Origin: Tubiluchus corallicola
Taxonomy: Eukaryota; Priapulida; Priapulimorpha; Priapulimorphida; Tubiluchidae
DNA length: 64,000 nt
Direction: 5' to 3'
NCBI GenBank assembly: GCA_030141605.1
Contig: JAQGDQ010000295.1
Coordinates: 1 to 64,000, forward strand
Numbering within the stretch: the first letter of the stretch is position 1; every line of letters starts with the position of its first letter. The notes beneath the pieces were generated by a model, which was given only the letters and a program-made list of their open reading frames with translations, had not been told where the DNA came from and did no database searches. The translations under genes were made by a program, and so were the position numbers. This document shows positions 24,501 to 39,500 of this stretch, piece after piece.

Positions 24501-27500
24501 GGTGACGTCATCAGCGGTCAATGTCAATTATACTGTCATGTCGATAGTCGAATCGGACGACGGTTGCTGTTGGTTCGTCGATACCGCCGACGCTGGTGGT
24601 CCGTCGTTGACAGATGACGATGATGTTATTGATGATGACGACGACATTTTTGTGAGTTCAAGAACCGACAGAACGCCCATCAGGTAATTATTGACGAGAA
24701 TTTAGGATTTGCAGTCGTCTGAGTCATTATGTTACAAAACACTGGCGTTCCACAAAGAATAGGCACATTGGCGTGCTGTTGCTATCAGAAATCTGTTGAA
24801 TATCAGCATTAATTTGTCTGCTAAGTTTTATCAAGTTGTTAAAACTGAAGCATTTCTAGTGCATCAGATTTCATGTTCTAGCTTCCGGCCAGGGGGCCAC
24901 AGAGCTTCCGTTCTTCTGGTTTAGTTAAGAAGTTTTGGACTTACAGTTAGCATTACTAACTACAGTGGCATAAGTCAGTTACTAACTACAGTGGCATAAG
25001 TCAGTATTATTAAACTCGTGATAGAAAGTTATGCACGTATAATTCGTATAATGATAGTTGTATTCAGAAGTACTAGTATGCATTTTGTCATTATGCTCAA
25101 TTTGCATGTGATATAAAATGAAGTTTTGCGCCTAGTGCATTTTCTTTAGGCCATAAATCAATTATTGCCTTATTGAAGGCATGATATTGCGAAAGTATGG
25201 GTAATATATATTATATATATGTGTGTATTGGTAATCAATATAGCGCACTCTATCAGAGCCGCTATGATGTGTCAGTTTATATCGATCAATTTGATTGCCA
25301 TCTGGGCAGTCTGTCTGAAGGGCATCAATGGAATTTAATCATTTAATTGTACGCAGCCAGTTTACTTTTGTGTGTGGCCAGGTGCTGGTTGAAATATACA
25401 ACAGTAAACGTGTTAAAAATGTACAGTGTACCGATATGCTTCGCTGGATAAAACATTCGTTAATTGGTTAGGTACAAGTTATTATTCTGATGACATATTT
25501 AGTACAATTAGTTGAATTTGTTAATTTAACGCCAACAAGAACTTCTACTGCGGGCGGGGAGGTTGCTTAAACTGCGTGAAATGTAGGTCCCACCCTTGAA
25601 TTTCTGGTTTTCTTGTCAAAGTCGTGTTTATTTCGGTTACCATGGATCTTAGAGGCCGCGCCGTAAAGTCTTCTCTCATTTAAAAGTCTAAATGCATTTT
25701 TGTGTACCTTGTTGTAAGACCTGAAGTGTGTTGCACCTGTCGAAACCTGTTTTCTGGATAACTCCTCGGTGGTTGATGTGGTTCCTCTTGACACGGATAC
25801 CCCAAATCCGCACGCAATCCGATCTCCAAAGTAAACGTTCCACTACTTTCATTTTCTTCGACCCAGATTTGCTATTTGCTAAACTAGAAGTCTTTGTTGA
25901 TTTTCATTTATTGTGACATTTGCAGTTATCTTTCTTGGTTAACTGGACGTTGTTGTTTATGGCCGACAGCTCAGTCACATGTTTATGTATTTATATTTTA
26001 TTTTACATAAATGCACTAAAGCAATACTAAATTGTAAAAAAAAAACTGAAAAATTTTGCACCTCCATTGGAACTTGAAGCCAAGATTTCTGCTTTCCAGA
26101 CAACTATGTTTTGCACTTCACTGCAACATTGAATTTTTCACTATGTTTATGAAGCTAAATACTGTAAGAATTATTGTAGGAATTTAGGAAATGAATGTAC
26201 ATGTTTTAAATGTGTTCCATGATATAACGGTGCTACAGTGACGTTCTAGCATGTAAATGGAAAATAAAATTTACTAATAAGGTAGTAAAACTGATTTGAC
26301 CTAACACTGTTAGTTATTAAAAAGCAATAACCTAATTGATAATTGTAAGGGTGAAGAGTTAGCTTTAGATTTAGTCTGTGGATAATTTGACTGAAATTTA
26401 TAAATATTAATCAGTATAATTGCATGTTTAATGTTAATCTGTCGTTAATTTCATTTTAATGCGTTTCTATGGTTGTACTGAGGGCAACCAAATTATGTTT
26501 GTGCTGTAAAATTAATCGAACTCAACAATGACTGCATTTGACTTGGTTTATTTTGTCTAACACTCTCTGGTTTTTGCTTTATTTTGGTAAATGAAAGGAA
26601 AAGGTAATCACTAGAAGGTCCAGAACACTTCACTTGATAAATTGTTTGGTTGAAATGATTATGTTGTAAAAAAATGTTCACCACATGCACAATTTAATCT
26701 GTTCTTCTGTGTGTAAGTTTTGATCACTTCAGAAATTTATAATCACTGACAAATGTATTTATTTCCTTTACTTATTACTTATTTAATACCTTGTTCCAGA
26801 ACACTGAATTTTATTTTATGCCTTTTGCCAGGCGATGTTAATTGATAAATATTTGTTTTATTTCAGGCTACTGGAGACAGATGTGAAGTCGATGTCTGGG
26901 CTGTCTACCCACTCCACCCATTCATCGACGCGGTCTTCTACCCATTCTCGCCATAGCAGTAGTGGATCGGTGATCTCGTCCAACTCTATCCAGAGCCATG
27001 TCAGCAATCCAGCTACCGAGGACGAGATGGCGGCCAATCAAGAGCAAGACTCATGGCTCGTGTGGGGTCAGGTGGTCAATGACTGGGAGACATATGCAAA
27101 AAAGAAGCCTGCTGTGATTAGAGTAAGTACCTCTGAAATGAAGACCTTACCAATGGGAATGACCACAATCATAACTGTGATGTGTAACGTAACATAACAT
27201 AACAACATATTCATTTATTTATCTTGACACGCATTACAACATGTAACAGGTATTTTTAAAACAATATCATGAAGAAGGGGCAGTGAAAGACCAAGTGGTC
27301 ATCCAGTCAGCTGCCCCAAAATTGGTACTGGTAACATTTATTAGTGGCACTGTGTTATTAATTATATTAACTGAAGAATTCGCTCTACATAAACCATGAA
27401 ACGAAAACAGAAAGTAAATATAGATTGGCGAGTAAATTTCATGAGACTAATGGATATCAGTGATGAAAGATAGATTAATCACGGCATAAAGGTTTGAAAA

Positions 27501-30500
27501 CAGAAACACTTAACAATATAGAACATTTAGAAATGTTTGGCACATTTAGCTAAATACAAATATACACGAAATGAGCAAACAAAGAAAAAATAAAAATATA
27601 AATCTTGGCATACGAATTTCATGAATTTGACATACAGACAAATTTAAGCAAATAACGTACTTGGCACATTTTTCCATAAGCATCTTTTTTATGAAATAAA
27701 ACCGAGGTGGTAATGCTTCGCTGTGTCATTATGAAGGTGTATCAAGTCCACATGGGTTACAAGAAGTTGTTGTTCTAGTTGGTTTGAACAGATCTTAATA
27801 ATAACTTGATAATAACTTGCAAAAAGGTGCTGGCAATAATTATGGTACTATGGTACTTGTCATCACCAGGGCCGGCGCTGAAAAGTGCGTGGCCCAATTA
27901 GAAAATTGTTAGTGGGGCCCTCTGGTCTACAAATGCTGAAGATTGATGTTTTATGCTTCATGTAGCACACCACTCTCAGCCAAAAAACGTTGACAGCTTG
28001 ATGCTCCACCATTAGCTGTCGGATATACTAAAAATTGAAAGCTGATATGAAAATTTCAATGTTTTATTACAAGTCACATATTTACCGACATACTGTTTAT
28101 GCACAGGCTTTCTAAAAACAGGGTTTTCTGGCGTTTTAAGCCAGAAATCTTTCAAAAGCATTGTCACTGGTTTTTGTAATTTCATTTTCTGTAGATAGCA
28201 TGCCAAATAATTTAGTCTCTCTTGTGAAATTTTTGACCGTAGGTATGTTTTAATTAGTTTTAAGTTTGAAAAACTTCTTTCACCTGAGGTGATTGCTACG
28301 GTGTTGTATAATCTTATTAATAGGGCTCTTTCTGTGATGAGGGTTTGAATATCTTCCACAAATTAGTAAACTTCAAATTCAATGATGATCTAACTAATCC
28401 TTAGTGTTTGCCACTTACCTTTTTAACATGGTATATGACAACGACAAACTGAAATTACAAAGCAAATAAACAAATGAAGAGCAAAAAAACAAGTAGTATT
28501 AACAATGGATGCCAATGTTTGCTTTTTCTAATTTTTCTATTAACTTGGGCTATATTTGTGATTTTGTTAGCATAGCAGAAATTTCGCAGTCTAAGTTTTG
28601 TTCCTACTTTTGTTTTTACAGGATTTAGTTCGTAAAGGGATACCCTGTCATTTTCGAGGCATCGTTTGGCAGCTACTATGTAATGCTTTCAATTCTCCAC
28701 ACAAGGACCAGTATGCTGAATATATTAAACAGACTTCTCCTTGTGAAAAGGTACAGTACAACTTACTTTGTGATCAATTTGAAACCTTAGAATAAGATTA
28801 GCTATTAAAAACTTATACAAGAAGTTAATGTAGTGCAGAAGCCTGTTTCTATGGAGTCGGACCCAATATTTTAATGTGCAATGTATTACTTTTTTAGTGT
28901 AGAATATACTGTTCGACAGTTAGGACAATTAGAAGCAAATAGTTTAATATTCATTATGCACTCCCATGCTTTAGAATAGGGTAAGTAGATTAAGAGTAAC
29001 AAATTTTTACAATATTTAATACATCGGGTTATACAGATTCATTGTTTTTGCATTCTAGTTCTTTATGCATTTGTAATATTTGTGCCTTTGTGTCTATGTG
29101 TCTTTATGCTCTTTTGGTTTAGAAGTATTTTTGTCAAACAAAAATACTTGTGGAAAAGAAATTAGAAGGTATCTGTTTATTGGTTAAAAATTGTTTCAGG
29201 GTCATTAGAAGCCCATATTATCAGTGACTCACTCACTCAAAAATATGATTATAAGTTATGTGCTTTATTAATCAGCATGCTTATATTAATCATATACGAG
29301 CTACAGTATTCTTGGAGAAATCAAGTAAACCTTTGTTTATGATATTGTAAAAAACACTACTGAAGAGGATTTATTCGGTGTAAATTCAAGACCTTGTTAC
29401 CTTCTCTATAGGTTATACGTCGTGACATTGCCCGGACGTATCCCGAACACGAATTCTTTAAAGAAAAAGATGGCGTGGGGCAGGAAAGCTTGTTCAATGT
29501 GATAAAGGTCTGTATATGTTTTGTTGTTTAAATCTTGGGGGAATAATCCTCGCCGATAGATGTGTTGCAAGAAACAATGCAAAATTTACGGTTGTTTTAA
29601 GTTGTTAAATTTTATTTTGCTTTCGGAATCAAGTTTTAGCCAGATGTTACACGTTTTATTTGAAATTTGTCTTGTTGCATTTAAAAATGAAATTAAGTAA
29701 ATGTTTGATGTGCTGAACTATAAAGATCGGTCTTAATATGCTGCCATTTTTCAGTTTAGACAAAATGACAAAAGTTTATCTTGTATCCCATAGTCACCTG
29801 GCGAGATCAAATGCCTTTTATTTCCATCATGAAAAATCCGCAAATTAAAAGTTACAGATGGAAAAACTAACTACTACTTCTTGACAACTAATTTTCTCTT
29901 GTTTTTATCAACTCCCCCCCCCCCCCCCGTTATACTGACAAAAGACCTCGTTATGACCTTAAAAAATTGGACATGTCTCCATCAACAACGAAGTATTATG
30001 GTCTTGAAGGTCTTCATGATCGCAAAAAGATTTTGAGCATGCTAGAAGTCATCACTGATCACCGTGAGATCACTGTAGAAACGCAGTATGGATGTGATTA
30101 GGATGGTGTAGTCATATTACGAGCATTAGCCAATCGTAGGCTTTACAAACATAGTATCAGCCTTGCATCAGACTATAATTTCGTTCTTCTTTGTTTGCAT
30201 TTGCATAAATTACACTTTTTATGTGACACAACTACTTTCATAGGAATTGTAGTACAGTGAGGAAGAATCCAGAGCAGCCTAATAGAAGCAATTCTTTTTT
30301 ATTTTGCCATGTTTTTTGGAGACCTGAGCACCATCATCGAGAAATTCCTTATTTTGAGAGGTCACAGGCAGGTCTTCATGGTGATCATTCGGCATGGTGA
30401 TCATGGTGACAGGGTCTTTACTGATTATGTTTTAGTGTATTTGTCTGTGATTGCATTCTCATACATGTACATGTTTACAGGCTTACTCACTACACGACCG

Positions 30501-33500
30501 TGAGGTGGGCTACTGTCAGGGTAGTGGTTTCATCGTCGGCCTTCTACTTATGCAGGTGAAGACAGTTAAAAATTTTAATTATTGTAAAATGGAGGATTAG
30601 TTTAGCATGCACTTCAACACAGATGTTATTGAACCAGTGGGATTATAGTTGAGTGTGAATAATTAAAAATCTCAGATTTATAAGAAACTAAGTTTGTGTG
30701 GTGTGACAAGCTTGTGATGAAGCACCTTGTTTTAACATTTTGATTAATTTTTGACAGTACGAGTAAAACAGTCTGAGCTTTTTTGGTGTTTACTGCCAGA
30801 GAACTCTAAAATTTCAAATCTTATTACGTTGTTAAGGAACTAAACAGTCTGCACGAAATATACAAAATGCGGCACCTCCACTTGCATGTTGTGTAGTTTG
30901 TTTACGGTAAATAGCTTATTATTGCAAAATTATAAACACTGTCACTCGCCCCTAAGCAGCATTTAGTTGTAAATAGCAGCATAGCAGCACCTAAGTAGCA
31001 TATCCACACATTATGGCAAAAATAGGTAATTTTACGATATCTTATTTTGTATTATGTTGGTGTCTAAATTTTTATCCTGAAAATTATAAGACTTATGATA
31101 AAAGAAACATCTTTTTCAAAGAGGCATCTCAGGTCTGGGAAAAAATTACTTAATTTACAAATGCCAATATGTGATTAGATTCACTTTTTGTGCACAGTAG
31201 TTGGGTGCTTTTTTGCAGCTTAATTAGTTGCAATTTGCACTAAACCATTTCATTATTTATGAATAACGTGACTTATTTGTCCAAATTAGATGCCCGAAGA
31301 GGAGGCTTACTCGGTGCTAGTCAAACTTATGCAGGACTATGATATGAGAGAAATGTTCAAACCCAGCATGGCAAAGCTAGGTCTATGCATGTATCAACTA
31401 GAATGTATGGTGCAGGTAGGTGAACAATTTACATCTTATGCTTGCTTTGATGTACACTTGATTTATTTGCCAAATGTCATTATCTCAACAATGTAAGAGT
31501 TGGCTAATACCATATAGGTATTTGTAAGTACATTGCTTTATCAGTAAAGTTTAGTGAACTAGAGTCGAAAACGTCATATTCACGGTAATATTGTTTAACC
31601 TGAACCTTGAATTAGTTCGCTATGAAGTTTAATAACCTAGTATTGCAAATATGTAATTTCACTATAAAATACTGAATCACCAGTTATAATTATTTCCTGG
31701 CTGTTTTCTATTACTTTTATAGATTAAAAAGACAACCCTGGGAGGGTAATCAGTTCACTTTGGGTGGGAGGGCTACTCAGTAATGTCAGAGCTATAGCGG
31801 CAAATATGCATCCTGAATATATCTATGTAAAAACTTGCAGGTCATCAGAGTGGAATCAAAATACGTTTAACATGTATAAACAACTTTTAAATACTGTTGT
31901 TTATACAACAGTTGTGATCAAACACTTTTCAAAAAAAGGAAAGCGGTTAGCTAAGCAAATTGTTAGCTGCTTTTCATTACCTAAAATATTAGTTAATGGG
32001 TATTGTGTATTGTGTTTGTGAATGTGAATTGTATTGGCCTAATATTAAATTTCCTCAAGTACTAATCTAGTACTAAGTGCATCTTTTCACTGTAAATATC
32101 ATTTGAGGTAAATGATTTTTCAAGTACTAACCTAGTACTAAGTGCATATTTTCACTGTAATACCATTTGAAGTAAATGATTTTTCAAGTACTAACATAGT
32201 ACTAAGCGCATCTTTTCACTGTAATACCATTTGAAGTAAATGATTTTTCAAGTACTAATCTAGTACTAAGCGCCTCTTTTCACTGTAATACCATTTGAAG
32301 TAAATGATTTTTCAAGTACTAATCTAGTACTAAGTGCATCTTTTGACCGTAAATTGAGGTTAATGATTTATATGACTGTTTTGTGTTATTTTTCATCGAT
32401 TGCAAATGACAACTCGTTAGGGTAGTTGACTAAGTATCACCTGTTTATCTACTACTGTCATGCTGGTGACAAAATCAAGTACTTCAGAATAGAATTTTTA
32501 ATTCTGGGTTCTGCACGAACATTAGTTTCATTTGGCTTAATTCGTTTTGGGTCATCGCTAATGCATTCATTAGTATGTTTGTGATTTTTACAGTTCAGAA
32601 TTCATTATGTCAGAAGAATTCATAACAGAATGGTCTCATAAACATTAAACAACAATTATTAAAATGACATTTCACAAGTTCTGCAATTATATGCGTGCAT
32701 TGCTGAAATGGATTATTCTTACACGGAGTATTAAGGACATCATGAGATATGGAAGATGGAAGGCACCTTATGGATTACGTATTGTTGATTATGGCTTGCT
32801 CCTTACGCCTAGGCCTAAGAAATAACACTTTGTCAAAAAAATACGTAGCTACTTTTTTATGAATCGCAATATGGTGTATATCGATTACTTCTCTTGAATG
32901 TGTTCATGGCTATTAAGGTTTCATTACTCTTTTTAACTAGGAGCAGTTACCGGAGCTGAACATGCATTTTCAAAGTCAGAGTTTTTACACGTCCATGTAT
33001 GCATCGTCATGGTTTCTCACTTTATTTACGACAACACTGCCTGTCAACTTTGCTTGCAAAATCATGGACGTTTTCATATCTGAGGTAACTTAAAAATCGT
33101 TTTCATTTAAATTAAGGCTGTGATAGAGCTTTAAAGCAAAGAAATTTTATCAGTGCAAACAATGACTGAATGTACTCTTAGCAGAAAAATTGATTTTCCT
33201 TAAAGGGGAAGAAAAGGCAATTTTAAAGTATATCCCAAAAAACATCCCTTACAAAGTTATATTACTTTGCATTACACTTATGGGTTTGAAACGCTTAATT
33301 TAAAATGTTTCCAACAACTGGTAAAACGTCATCCCAGTGTGCAGCACTGACTCACCAAAAACGCATGATTGATCCCATTGACAGTATATAGTAACTTAAA
33401 CTCTTGCTTAAATAATGAAGTGTGTGTTAGGAGTGCTTTGTTTATTTTTTCAAATTTTATGCAATTTTATCTAAACTATTTAAAATGACCTACTGTCAAA

Positions 33501-36500
33501 ATGATTGCGTCTTACGGTCATCGCAGTACTTTAAATTCACAAGTTTTATATAGTGTTGCTGATAACAAGTTGTATGTGAAGAGAACAGTAAGTGATACAA
33601 AACAGCCTTTGTTTCAGTTTTTTTGTGCTTTTAGAATTCGGAGCAGACAATTTTTTTACAATTTCTTTTATCTAGAAATTTTCTTTTGTTTTTGGTTGCT
33701 ACGACTATGAGGATACTTTTTTGTGGCCATATTTGTCACTTAGCCTAATAGTTGAGCCTGAAAGGAAGTTCTTAAAAAGATTATTTCTGTATAAATTAAC
33801 GTTGTTTCAGATGTATTTTTTGGCATCATGTAAATAGGCACACATTACGCTAAAAAATTGAATTTCTGTACGATAAGTGCTGATTTGTTTTCAAACTTCG
33901 TTTTTTGTCATGATTATTATATGATTTGTTATGATATGATTTATATGATACACTAAACAGAAATTCTGAGCCAGGTCAGCTCCTAAATAAAAATGCAACA
34001 CGCATGGTCAGCAATATGGTTTCTTTTCCACAACCACAACAAGTTGCTTGCATTTATTTTCTATTCAAAATGGTAGCACGATCAGTCTTTATTTTTCAGG
34101 GATTGGAATCCATATTCCGGATATCAATGGCAATCCTGTTTGACTGTAAATCGGAGCTGATGTCGTTAGACATGGAGGGCATGCTGAAGGTACCTTTGAT
34201 TTTAGTCGGAAATCTAATGGCTTCCTAATTGTAGTTTGAACACGTGAACTTTACTATGGGATTTAAAAACATGCGATGGGATTAAAAAAACAGGTTTTTC
34301 AATTCAAATTCAAATTTATTTTTTACCTCATAGAGTTAAGGTTTGCTTAAGTATGGTTAGTTTGCCATAAAAAACGGAAAGAGGCTTGGTGGTGGAAGAC
34401 CATTGGGTCACCTTGCAACCACCAATTAGTAATCAATCAATACTGTTGATGAAATTGAAAAAAAATGGTGTTAGTTGCATTTGGAGAGAGACAATTCACA
34501 CGCTAATTAAACCAATAAACATGCTGACATATAAGCTAAGCTACACACGTATCGTTACATGCTCCTTGAATGTAAACGAAGTGCCAACTAGCGGTCAGCT
34601 TGCGAAATAACAGACTGTGTCCATATGCAGGGCTTTTTAACGGACCAGATTTTGTGCGAATTTTCCGATATCCGTAAAAGCGAGTTTTGCAAACCGAGAT
34701 ATGTGTGTCTTAATTGCATATAATCATTATATTACATTGACAACAAATGATGTTGTAAGTGCATCGGATGGCTTGGCTTGACTACTATAAAGCCAAGTAG
34801 CAGATATAAACCAATTGGATTCAATATAATTAAATCTAAATCAATAATTGCATTAGTGTGGGCATCCTTATATATGATAAGCTGACACGACAAGAGACAC
34901 GCCATGTTAGCTGAACGTAACGGGCAAATATTTGTAATCCGCACACCACACATTGATTAAGTCTGTGATCTCTGAGAATTGGCAGTGCTGACAGTTCTTA
35001 TGTTTAACTACCTTTTTCTTAGTTCTTTCAAAAAGATATGCCGGAGAAGTACGCCAATGATCCTGACCGATTACTCAACTTGTCGTATCAGGTCAAGTTC
35101 AACAGCAAAAAAATGAAAAAGTAAGTAGAATTTATATCATATACTTGTGAAACAAAATATTAAATTTGGCTTGCTATATTCTTCTATAATTTCTGCTAAT
35201 GGAACTGTGTTTTAGATGGTGCATGGTAGTACATAAAGCAGAGCTGCTATGATACAATGTCTTAGAAGTTGCTTATAGAACAAAAAATGTTGAGAATTAA
35301 GAATTGTGTAATGGTTACAGTACGAGTTTGGTTATTTAGTTACTTGTACTTACTTGGTTAAAGTAACCATAGTCTAACCATAGTTAAACTATCTATGTAC
35401 AGTACCAATCATAAATTTATATATTTGTCCATAAATACTGATATCATTTTAACTTCGAATACATTTGCCCATTGGGAATATACACTTACTAACCATTTTT
35501 TACATATTTAACTTACTAATTCTCTGTTCTTTGTGTAAATATTTATTTTATTTGTCTTGTAGAAATATTTTTTAATTGAGATTTTTAACTATGCTTTGTT
35601 TATTATTCTGTGGTACTTTTTATTACTGAAATAAACGTAAAATAATAAGAAAATAATTTATTAGCTGAAAAAAAAATAAATAAATAAATAATATTTGTAT
35701 ATGCTGTAAATATATTGCAACTTATTATATATTATATTTTATGGCCAACACAAATGCTACCATCTCCTTTGATAAAAATGTATTTTTATAAACGTTCTTG
35801 ATTAAAAAACGATGCATAGTTTTCTGAAACACAGGCAAGAAACATTGACTTATTTAAATTTAACTGGTTACCACCTACAAGACACATTATGTTACTTTCA
35901 TCGTAACTATTATAAATATTAACTGTTTTCTAATACATTTACTATTTTACATTGAGGCTTTACTATTTTCAACATCGTGTTTTTTATATACGAGTTTCTA
36001 AAAATGAAAAGGTTCCATACTAATTTTTAATTTTCGAATTATTTTTTACTTTTCTATTACAAGCTAAGAGATTTGTAAGTTTTTTACCTAATCATTTTGG
36101 TTATTTGTGTTTCCTATTTACTCAATTAAAAAACTCATTTGGAGCTAATGTTGATAATAATAATATTAACAATAAAGGTCTTATTATTTAACATTAATGT
36201 TGCTGATCAAAGTCATTTTACATTAAAAATGCACATTTTACGAAAAAAACATCAAATACACACTGCTATAACTAAAAAACATTCTTGATAAAGACATTAT
36301 TCGTCTTGGAATTGGTAATTAAACGTCGTAGAACAATACGGTAATGATTCTATTATATCAGGCTAGAAAAAGAATATACAGCCATGAAGAGCAAGGAAGC
36401 TGAGGAACAGATTGAACTTAGGCGACTTCGGACGGAAAATCGGTTGCTGCGACAACGCTTAGAAATGCTGGAACAGGTATGGTGGAAACATTTGTTCCCA

Positions 36501-39500
36501 TTGCTAAATTTCATGATTGTTATGTGAAGATCTTCTATGTTATCCCTGTGTATTTGGACAGTAACATCTCTCATGTGTTGCAGGAGAGCATCTCATTAGC
36601 AGACCGTCTCATTCAAGGACAGGTCATTAGAGCTCAGGAAGCTGAGGAGAGCTTTCAGCTTAAAAGAGAGCTGTCAGTGATGCGGCAAATCAACGCCGAC
36701 ACTCAGGACCGTCTCGCTGAAGCGCAAACTCATCTAGATCGATTGCTAGAACGACAGAAGCAGGTTGTCTAGATTTGAGCTTTTAACTTGCATTGTAACA
36801 CTTTCTTGCTAGCACTGTAAGATGTTTTTGCATGCACCGTAACACATCCTTGCTTGCACTGTAACTTTTTTACTTGGACTGTAACACATTCTCCCTAGCA
36901 GTGTAACTTTTTTTACTTGCGTTGTAATACGTTCTTGCTTGAACTTGACTCTACTGCAACTCGTTCTTGCTTGTGCTGTACCTGGTGCTTGCACTGCAAC
37001 TCTTTGCTTGTACTGTAACTTTGATTGTTCTGCAACTTGCCTTTGCTTCATAAAAAAGTGCAAAAATGATTTTTTGTCAAAAATTGTCTAAGCAGATTTG
37101 CGACTAATGTGTTAGTGGTAATTGCAAGCAAAAATAAAAAGGTTTTAGTGTTTTATCCATTAATTTTGTTTGGAGGCAAAGACTGATTTAATCAAGTGTT
37201 AAAAAGGCTCTGTGTTGAAAAATTTACAAACTAACCACGACACATGTTGTTACATTCAAAATCTGGGCTTATAACTCATAATACTGAACTTAACTTTACT
37301 GGCATTTTAATTGTAGAATGAAGGAAGTTCGGGTCTAACTCTACAGCAAGCTGAAGAGATGATACAGACACTACAGCAAGAACTGGTCTCTGTACGGCTG
37401 CGGGAAGCTGAGTCAACGTGTACTATAAAAGAACTCAAAGCTCGAATTGAAGATCTGGAAGAGGTAATGAAGTTTATTTACACTGAGAATGTCCATGTAG
37501 AATGTTTATTCAAAATGTCTGTTTTGTAATACTCATTGTTGACATTAATTGTAAAAATGGTAAAATTGCACATTTCAGAGTAATCGTCACATGCGATCTA
37601 GTGCCCCCTGTAATCAGGTAGCAACGTTACAAGAAGAGCTGATTGCTGTGAAGCTGCGCGAAGCTGAAGCCAATTTATCTATGAAAGAGTTGAGGCAGAA
37701 AGTTGCCGACCTTGAACAAACTTGGCAGGTGTGTTGGCAAGTTTCTTTGTTTTTTAGAGGTGGCTCCAACAACCTTTGCTTTCTGAATTTAAATAGAAAT
37801 CTAAAATCACAGTTAAATTTAACTGTAACATGTATAGATTTTTATTTTACATTTATCTTAGAAATTGTCTAAAAGAGTTATGCTGTAGTTTGGTGCACTG
37901 GTTTTGCTAGGTTACTTGAACAACAGAGTCATAGTTAAAAAAAGATATTATGCGTATTTACAGTTGTTAGAAAGTCATTAGCTTTATCTATATTGTTTAG
38001 AAGTGTACACAAATTCACGTTAAAATCAAACTGCATTCAGTACAAACACAGTTAATCATAGTGCAATCAAAAATAAAATGTTTTTATCTTCCAAAACATG
38101 GCAGAGATAGTATAAATGCTGGTGTAACAGAAGATAATTTGAATATTCGTAATGACAGTAGGATTTTAAAGTCTTGAACTTTGAACGATTTTGTGTGAAG
38201 CCTGTCCAACATGCATCTTGAAGAAGAGCAAATTTTGCACGAAAGTACTGTCATCAGTTTATTTTGTTGTTTTATGGTAACTGCTGCAGGGTTGAGCATG
38301 CAACTGTTTATCCTCCATCAGTAGGTATTTAGCCTCTGGCATCACTTTCTCATTGACTTCCGAGTCCGAGATTCAATGTGGTGGATTGGTCAGGTTATTT
38401 TGTAGAAGTTGAATTCGGGACCAGGAGTCGATGCGGAAAAAGTGATTCTGAGATGGAGCAGCTTTTGTCTTTATGGCTTAAATAAGCTTTTTTCAGAATT
38501 CCAGCGATTAATCGTGAAAAGGTCAAAGGTTAGGTGAACCATACAACGCATTTGTGTACACTTGGCAACGCCTCACAGACCATGCTGTTGTAATAGTAGC
38601 AGTTTTAACAGCTAGCGAGAACGTTACCTAGTTCATTTTTTCTTCATCCCAAGTAAGAGCCTGCTAATAAATCACTCTAAGCACAGACTAATGCATAATT
38701 AAGCAAAGTTCACATAAAACAACACGGAACTGGCATCATAACTGAAGTTACTGAACTGATGCAACAGACAGCTTTGGTTTACCCACATGTCACGTGACAG
38801 TTATAGTTAAGACGTGTTGCTGTTATACAATTAATCTTTGACTTACAGCAACTGCACATGCGCTTAACGAAACTGTGAAAAGGCTTATTGCTATATACTT
38901 GTTTAACCCAACAGTAACTTTTTTTAACAATCTTTTACAGAAACACATGACAGCACTGAGCGGGTCGTCTAAGAAAGAAGCCAACAATAAGAACTCTATG
39001 CAGCAAGTTTACAACGAGCTGATGACTGTCAAAATACGAGAAGCTGAATCTCTAGCAGAACTGAAGGAGATGCGACAGCGTGTGATGGAATTGGAAACAC
39101 AGGTACGACGACTGAGAGGCGAGATCAAATCCCAATTCTTGATATTCTTTCATACTGTTTTCTTTCATTTTCTATTTTTGTTTTTGGTTATTTTTTCTAA
39201 CAGTTGGGTTGTTAATATTAAACATGTGTAAAAATTATGAAATGCTTAGATTTGCATCCTAACAGAATCAGTTTTTCAAAAAGCTGTGTTTTTATTGTCA
39301 AATATATGGAGTGCAAACACTAAATACTGGTTCTGTATTATGAATATATTACTTTTAAATATATATATATACATTTATATAACATATTATATAATTTTTA
39401 TATTTATATATAATATATAACACTAAGTATAAAATTTCAACAAGGGTATGTTTTTTGCACTTGATATCAATAACTAGATCATATTTGCTTCTGATTAAGA

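Larger units (their letters stand above)
18539..24537 (+). other. EVI5 intron 1, first part
   Basis: Contains a partial copy of repeat family R (19895-20155), the TTAA-flanked element at 22533-22731 and the 180-bp tandem duplication at 23355-23720. Otherwise unremarkable; the remaining frames look random. Confidence 0.6.

Noticed and set aside
24499-24537. Upstream extension of EVI5 exon 1b
   Set aside because: The extension begins with GTG codons; the first in-frame ATG is at 24538.
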